Source: Bubalus kerabau
Taxonomy: Eukaryota; Chordata; Mammalia; Artiodactyla; Bovidae
Assembly (NCBI RefSeq): GCF_029407905.1
Contig: NW_026577903.1
Span: 372,001 to 436,000 of the forward strand
Reading direction: 5' to 3'
Length of the DNA: 64,000 bases
Shown here: piece by piece, positions 62,401 to 64,000 of the stretch
Layout of the letters: each line of letters begins with the position of its first letter
Numbering within the stretch: position 1 is the first letter of the stretch
Made by a program: the position numbers and the translations under genes
Notes under the pieces: generated by a model
Database searches by the model: none
Told to the model about the DNA's origin: nothing
Seen by the model: only the letters and a program-made list of their open reading frames with translations

Positions 62401-63116
62401 GGGACTTTTTGGGGTCGCAGGAAGGCTGTCAGGGACCGTTTCTCCCTTCAGGGCGGAACAGGGGACTTCCCTTGAGACGCCGTCGCGGTCAAGGGCCTCA
62501 TCTTGCCAAGAGGTGTGAACCACGTGGTTTGTCTCGAGTTGCGGCGGCATTCTCGAGTTACGACGGGGATCTCAGCCTTCCCCTTGGGTTGGCCCTGGGA
62601 AGCCCAATCTTCCCCTCGGGTTGCGAGGGAAAGCTGGGGGTTGCGCTCGAGTCACTGCAGGGCCGAAGAGACCTCACCTAGGCGTGTGTCCCGGACCTAA
62701 TATTCCTCTCCAGGGAAGGCAGGGATCTCGGGGTTGCATTCCAGGCTCCCCCGGGGAGTCAGGCCTCGTCTCGAGGGGAAGCCAAGGACTCTGCTCTCCT
62801 CCCGAGTCGCGACGTGGATATCTTGGTGCCCCCTGAGTGGCCTCAAGGGAGTCCAGCCTCCTCTTCACTTTTGAGAGAGGACTCGTGATTACTCTCCAGG
62901 CCAGGCAGGAAAAGAAGGCCCTCACCTCGCGAGGACGGGGGCATCTCAGGGGTTTCCTCGAGCTGCGGCACCCGTGGGGGTTTTCTCCCGAGGCACGACG
63001 AGGATCTCAGGGAGCCTCTCGTGCGGTTCCAGGGAAGTCATGTCTCCATGCACGTAGCGAGAAGGAGCGCGTCATTGTTCTCGAGTCATGGGAGGGGACT
63101 AGGGCCTCAAGACGCG
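41480..63116. repeat. Satellite I higher-order unit, copy 2 (15 monomers)
   Basis: Monomer starts are 41480, 42880, 44301, 45720, 47554, 48958, 50358, 51876, 53283, 54676, 56080, 57488, 58891, 60293 and 61714. Each corresponds to M1-M15 shifted by 21,637 bp (21,635 for the first). The M4 expansion recurs at about 47037-47471 and the M7 expansion at about 51125-51245. From 42311 on I found no base difference from copy 1 in the stretches compared, and every open frame has the same length and sequence at the same offset. Confidence 0.92.
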
Positions 63117-64000
63117 TTGAAGAAGGACTCTCGATGTCTTTCTCGGGTTGCAGCGGGAAACCCTCGTTTCCCCCGACTTCTGCCAGGGACCTGAGGAAAC
63201 TTCCCAGGGTGCCTCTGAGAGGTGAGGGACGCTGTGGATTTGGCGGGGCCTCTCGGGACTCCACTGGGTTTGTCGCAATGGAAGAGGGCCTCATCTCGAG
63301 TGGAGGCAGGAACCTCAGGCTTCCTCTCCAATTCTGACTCTGATCGTAGTGTCCCTGCAGAGTTGGGACAGGAGAGTCAGGCTATGTCTTTTCTGAGGAA
63401 TGGAACTCCGCTTGCCTGTCGAGTTGTTCATGGGGTTTCAGGCCCCTTGTCAAACTGTGTGTGGAATCTGCAGGTTTTTCCAGACGATGCATGGGGGTGT
63501 CAGTGACCCTTCGTTTTGTGTCTTCATCCACAGGGTTGCCTTCGAAGAGGTGTCCGGGCATAGTGTTCTTATGAAGAGCGGACTGGGAAATCGGGGTCGT
63601 TCAGCATTTGGCACCACCCACGTGGCTAGTCTCGAATTTCCTCATGAAACCGGCCTCATCCTGAGGTGTGCCGCGAAGGTCATGAAACCCTTCCAGACAA
63701 AGCAGAGGAATCGACCCTCCTGTGGCGATCAGGAGGGGAGAAGTGGCTCAGATGAAGTGCTGCTGGGAACCTCGGTGTTTCCCTCAAGTGAGACAGGTAT
63801 GTCGGGTAACTTTTGGGGTCGCATAACGCGTTCCAAGTACCGTTTCGCTCTTCCAATTGGAACGTGGGACTTCTCTTGGGGTGCTCCAGCGGGCAAGGGC
63901 CTCATCTTGGAATGACTGGGGAACCACTTGGTTTTTCTCTAGTTGCAGTGGGATATTTGAGTTACCACAGGGAATTCATGCTTCCTCTTGTGTTGGCCCA
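63117..64000. repeat. Satellite I higher-order unit, copy 3 (partial M1)
   Basis: The first 884 bp of a third copy, matching 41480-42363 without a difference that I could find, including variants that distinguish copy 2 from copy 1 (for example ggtgctccagcggg and ctagttgcagtggg). Continues past the window. Confidence 0.9.

Larger units (their letters stand above)
17103..64000. repeat. Bovine satellite I (1.715-type) array
   Basis: This is a tandem array to the window end with a basic period of 1393-1421 bp, measured between successive copies of the landmark ttgaagaaggactctcgag. Recurrent words per monomer include ttcgaagaggtgtccgggc, ctcatcctgaggtgcgcc, gtcgcgatcaggagg and ggaaccacgtggttttt. 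Unit length, CpG-rich composition with many ctcgag (XhoI) sites, and internal degenerate short subrepeats fit bovine satellite I, which is known for a ~1.4-kb unit built of ~31-bp subrepeats. EcoRI sites (gaattc) occur in several monomers (for example 20699, 22105 and 26775). Two monomer subtypes alternate. Every long open frame here is a stop-poor repeat frame; since 1403 is not divisible by three, the frame shifts from one monomer to the next. Confidence 0.92.

Noticed and set aside
17103..64000. CENP-B box (core TTCGnnnnAnnCGGG) in satellite I
   Set aside because: Candidate sites with ttcg were checked by eye in several monomers on both strands. None kept the A and the CGGG at the required spacing. 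The check was not exhaustive.
17103..64000. CRISPR-like array of regularly spaced short repeats
   Set aside because: The period is 1.4 kb with degenerate ~31-bp subrepeats and no spacers, and the sequence context is mammalian.

Overview
This is ruminant nuclear DNA, almost certainly from a Bos-type bovid, at the edge of a centromeric or pericentromeric satellite domain. Three signs support this. A 1.4-kb satellite monomer of the bovine satellite I (1.715) type fills the right 47 kb. A roughly 690-bp GC-rich monomer of the satellite II (1.723) type lies on the left. The non-satellite island between them carries a Bov-A2 SINE and a Bov-B-type fragment, which are bovid retroposons. I see no credible protein-coding or RNA gene; the many open frames are by-products of GC-rich, stop-poor tandem repeats.

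Layout from left to right. Bases 1-10130 are a diverged, satellite II-related array organised as a dimer of a ~694-bp and a ~535-bp unit (period ~1229 bp). It is interrupted at 1370-2667 by a solo LTR of a class II (ERVK-like) endogenous retrovirus with a perfect 6-bp target duplication. Bases 10131-11728 are about 2.3 units of more canonical, GC-rich satellite II. A GC-rich block follows (11729-12623) and is repeated in the same orientation at 16212-17102. The two copies bracket a 3.6-kb non-satellite island holding an old antisense L1 fragment, a Bov-A2 and a Bov-B/ART2-type fragment. Satellite I begins abruptly at 17103 and runs to the window end.

The satellite I array has a higher-order structure. 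Fifteen monomers of two subtypes (here called A and B) form a unit of ~21,637 bp, present here 2.04 times from 19845 onward, with a more diverged head at 17103-19844. Two members of the unit carry internal out-of-register expansions (about +435 bp and +121 bp). From about 20674 to 42363 I found no difference from the sequence 21,637 bp downstream, so this is either a very recent amplification or an assembly duplication. Nothing here works together as genes do; the interest lies in repeat evolution, satellite-to-satellite junctions and the duplicated GC-rich block.
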